Shown: one piece after another, positions 33,789 through 33,831 of the stretch | Numbering within the stretch: position 1 is the first letter of the stretch | Layout of the letters: each line of letters begins with the position of its first letter | NCBI GenBank assembly: GCA_964368605.1 | Contig: CAYJBP010000015.1 | Coordinates: forward strand, 1-33,831 | Origin: CAYJBP01 sp964368605 | GTDB taxonomy: Bacteria; Bacillota; Dehalobacteriia; UBA4068 | Direction: 5' to 3' | Length of the DNA stretch: 33,831 nucleotides | The notes under the pieces: generated by a model | What the model was told of the DNA's origin: nothing | The model's database searches: none | Seen by the model: only the letters and a program-made list of their open reading frames with translations | Program-made: the position numbers and the translations under genes

Positions 33789-33831
33789 AAATCCTCCAAA
33801 AAAGTTTTAATCAATTTTTTGCAAAAAATTG

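Overview
The window looks like chromosomal DNA of an anaerobic, low-GC Bacillota (Clostridia or Negativicutes grade; I cannot resolve it further). The signs are AT-rich spacers, strong AGGAGG ribosome sites, extended -10 sigma-A promoters, an O2-scavenging rubredoxin/flavodiiron set, a multimeric NAD-linked [FeFe] hydrogenase, and a murG-murC-murB-murA cell-wall cluster. There are no phage, IS, CRISPR, tRNA or rRNA genes.

Layout. 83-1682 (minus): a small acidic zinc-ribbon protein, elongation factor P and ribosomal protein L19. 1912-4398 (plus): a three-gene oxygen/peroxide defence operon of NAD(P)H:rubredoxin oxidoreductase, a 45-residue rubredoxin and a flavodiiron protein, closed by a terminator. 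4641-16208 (plus): one promoter, nine tightly packed genes and one terminator. The genes encode a three-subunit molybdenum hydroxylase (xanthine dehydrogenase family), a histidine-ammonia-lyase-fold enzyme lacking the Ala-Ser-Gly triad of the MIO cofactor, two successive aconitase X large/small pairs whose small subunits carry one and three RidA-like domains, and a non-pyrrolysine MttB-family protein. 16695-21199 (plus): a LysM/G5/M23 cell-wall hydrolase, a CorA-type metal transporter and a chemotaxis receptor. 21372-22695 (minus): a proline-iminopeptidase-type hydrolase and a C_GCAxxG_C_C protein. 22873-28379 (minus): the hydrogenase operon hydC-hydB-hydA, with HydB fused to a GltD/NfnB-like flavoprotein. 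28477-33788 (minus): murG-murC-murB-murA, followed by a 400-bp tail with two perfect hairpins and a terminator.

The most interesting region is the nine-gene operon. By family logic it looks like an anaerobic catabolic pathway for a nitrogen heterocycle or betaine-type amino acid. A MIO-less lyase can eliminate a good leaving group such as trimethylamine (known for ergothionase). A molybdenum hydroxylase can oxidise a ring carbon. Aconitase X enzymes hydrate or dehydrate. RidA domains hydrolyse enamine/imine products. MttB proteins handle methylated amines. The substrate is not known from sequence, and ergothioneine or hercynine is only a hypothesis. No transporter, regulator or corrinoid protein lies in the operon. 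The second notable item is the HydB-flavoprotein fusion, which suggests a hydrogenase that connects H2, ferredoxin, NAD(H) and NADP(H) in one complex.
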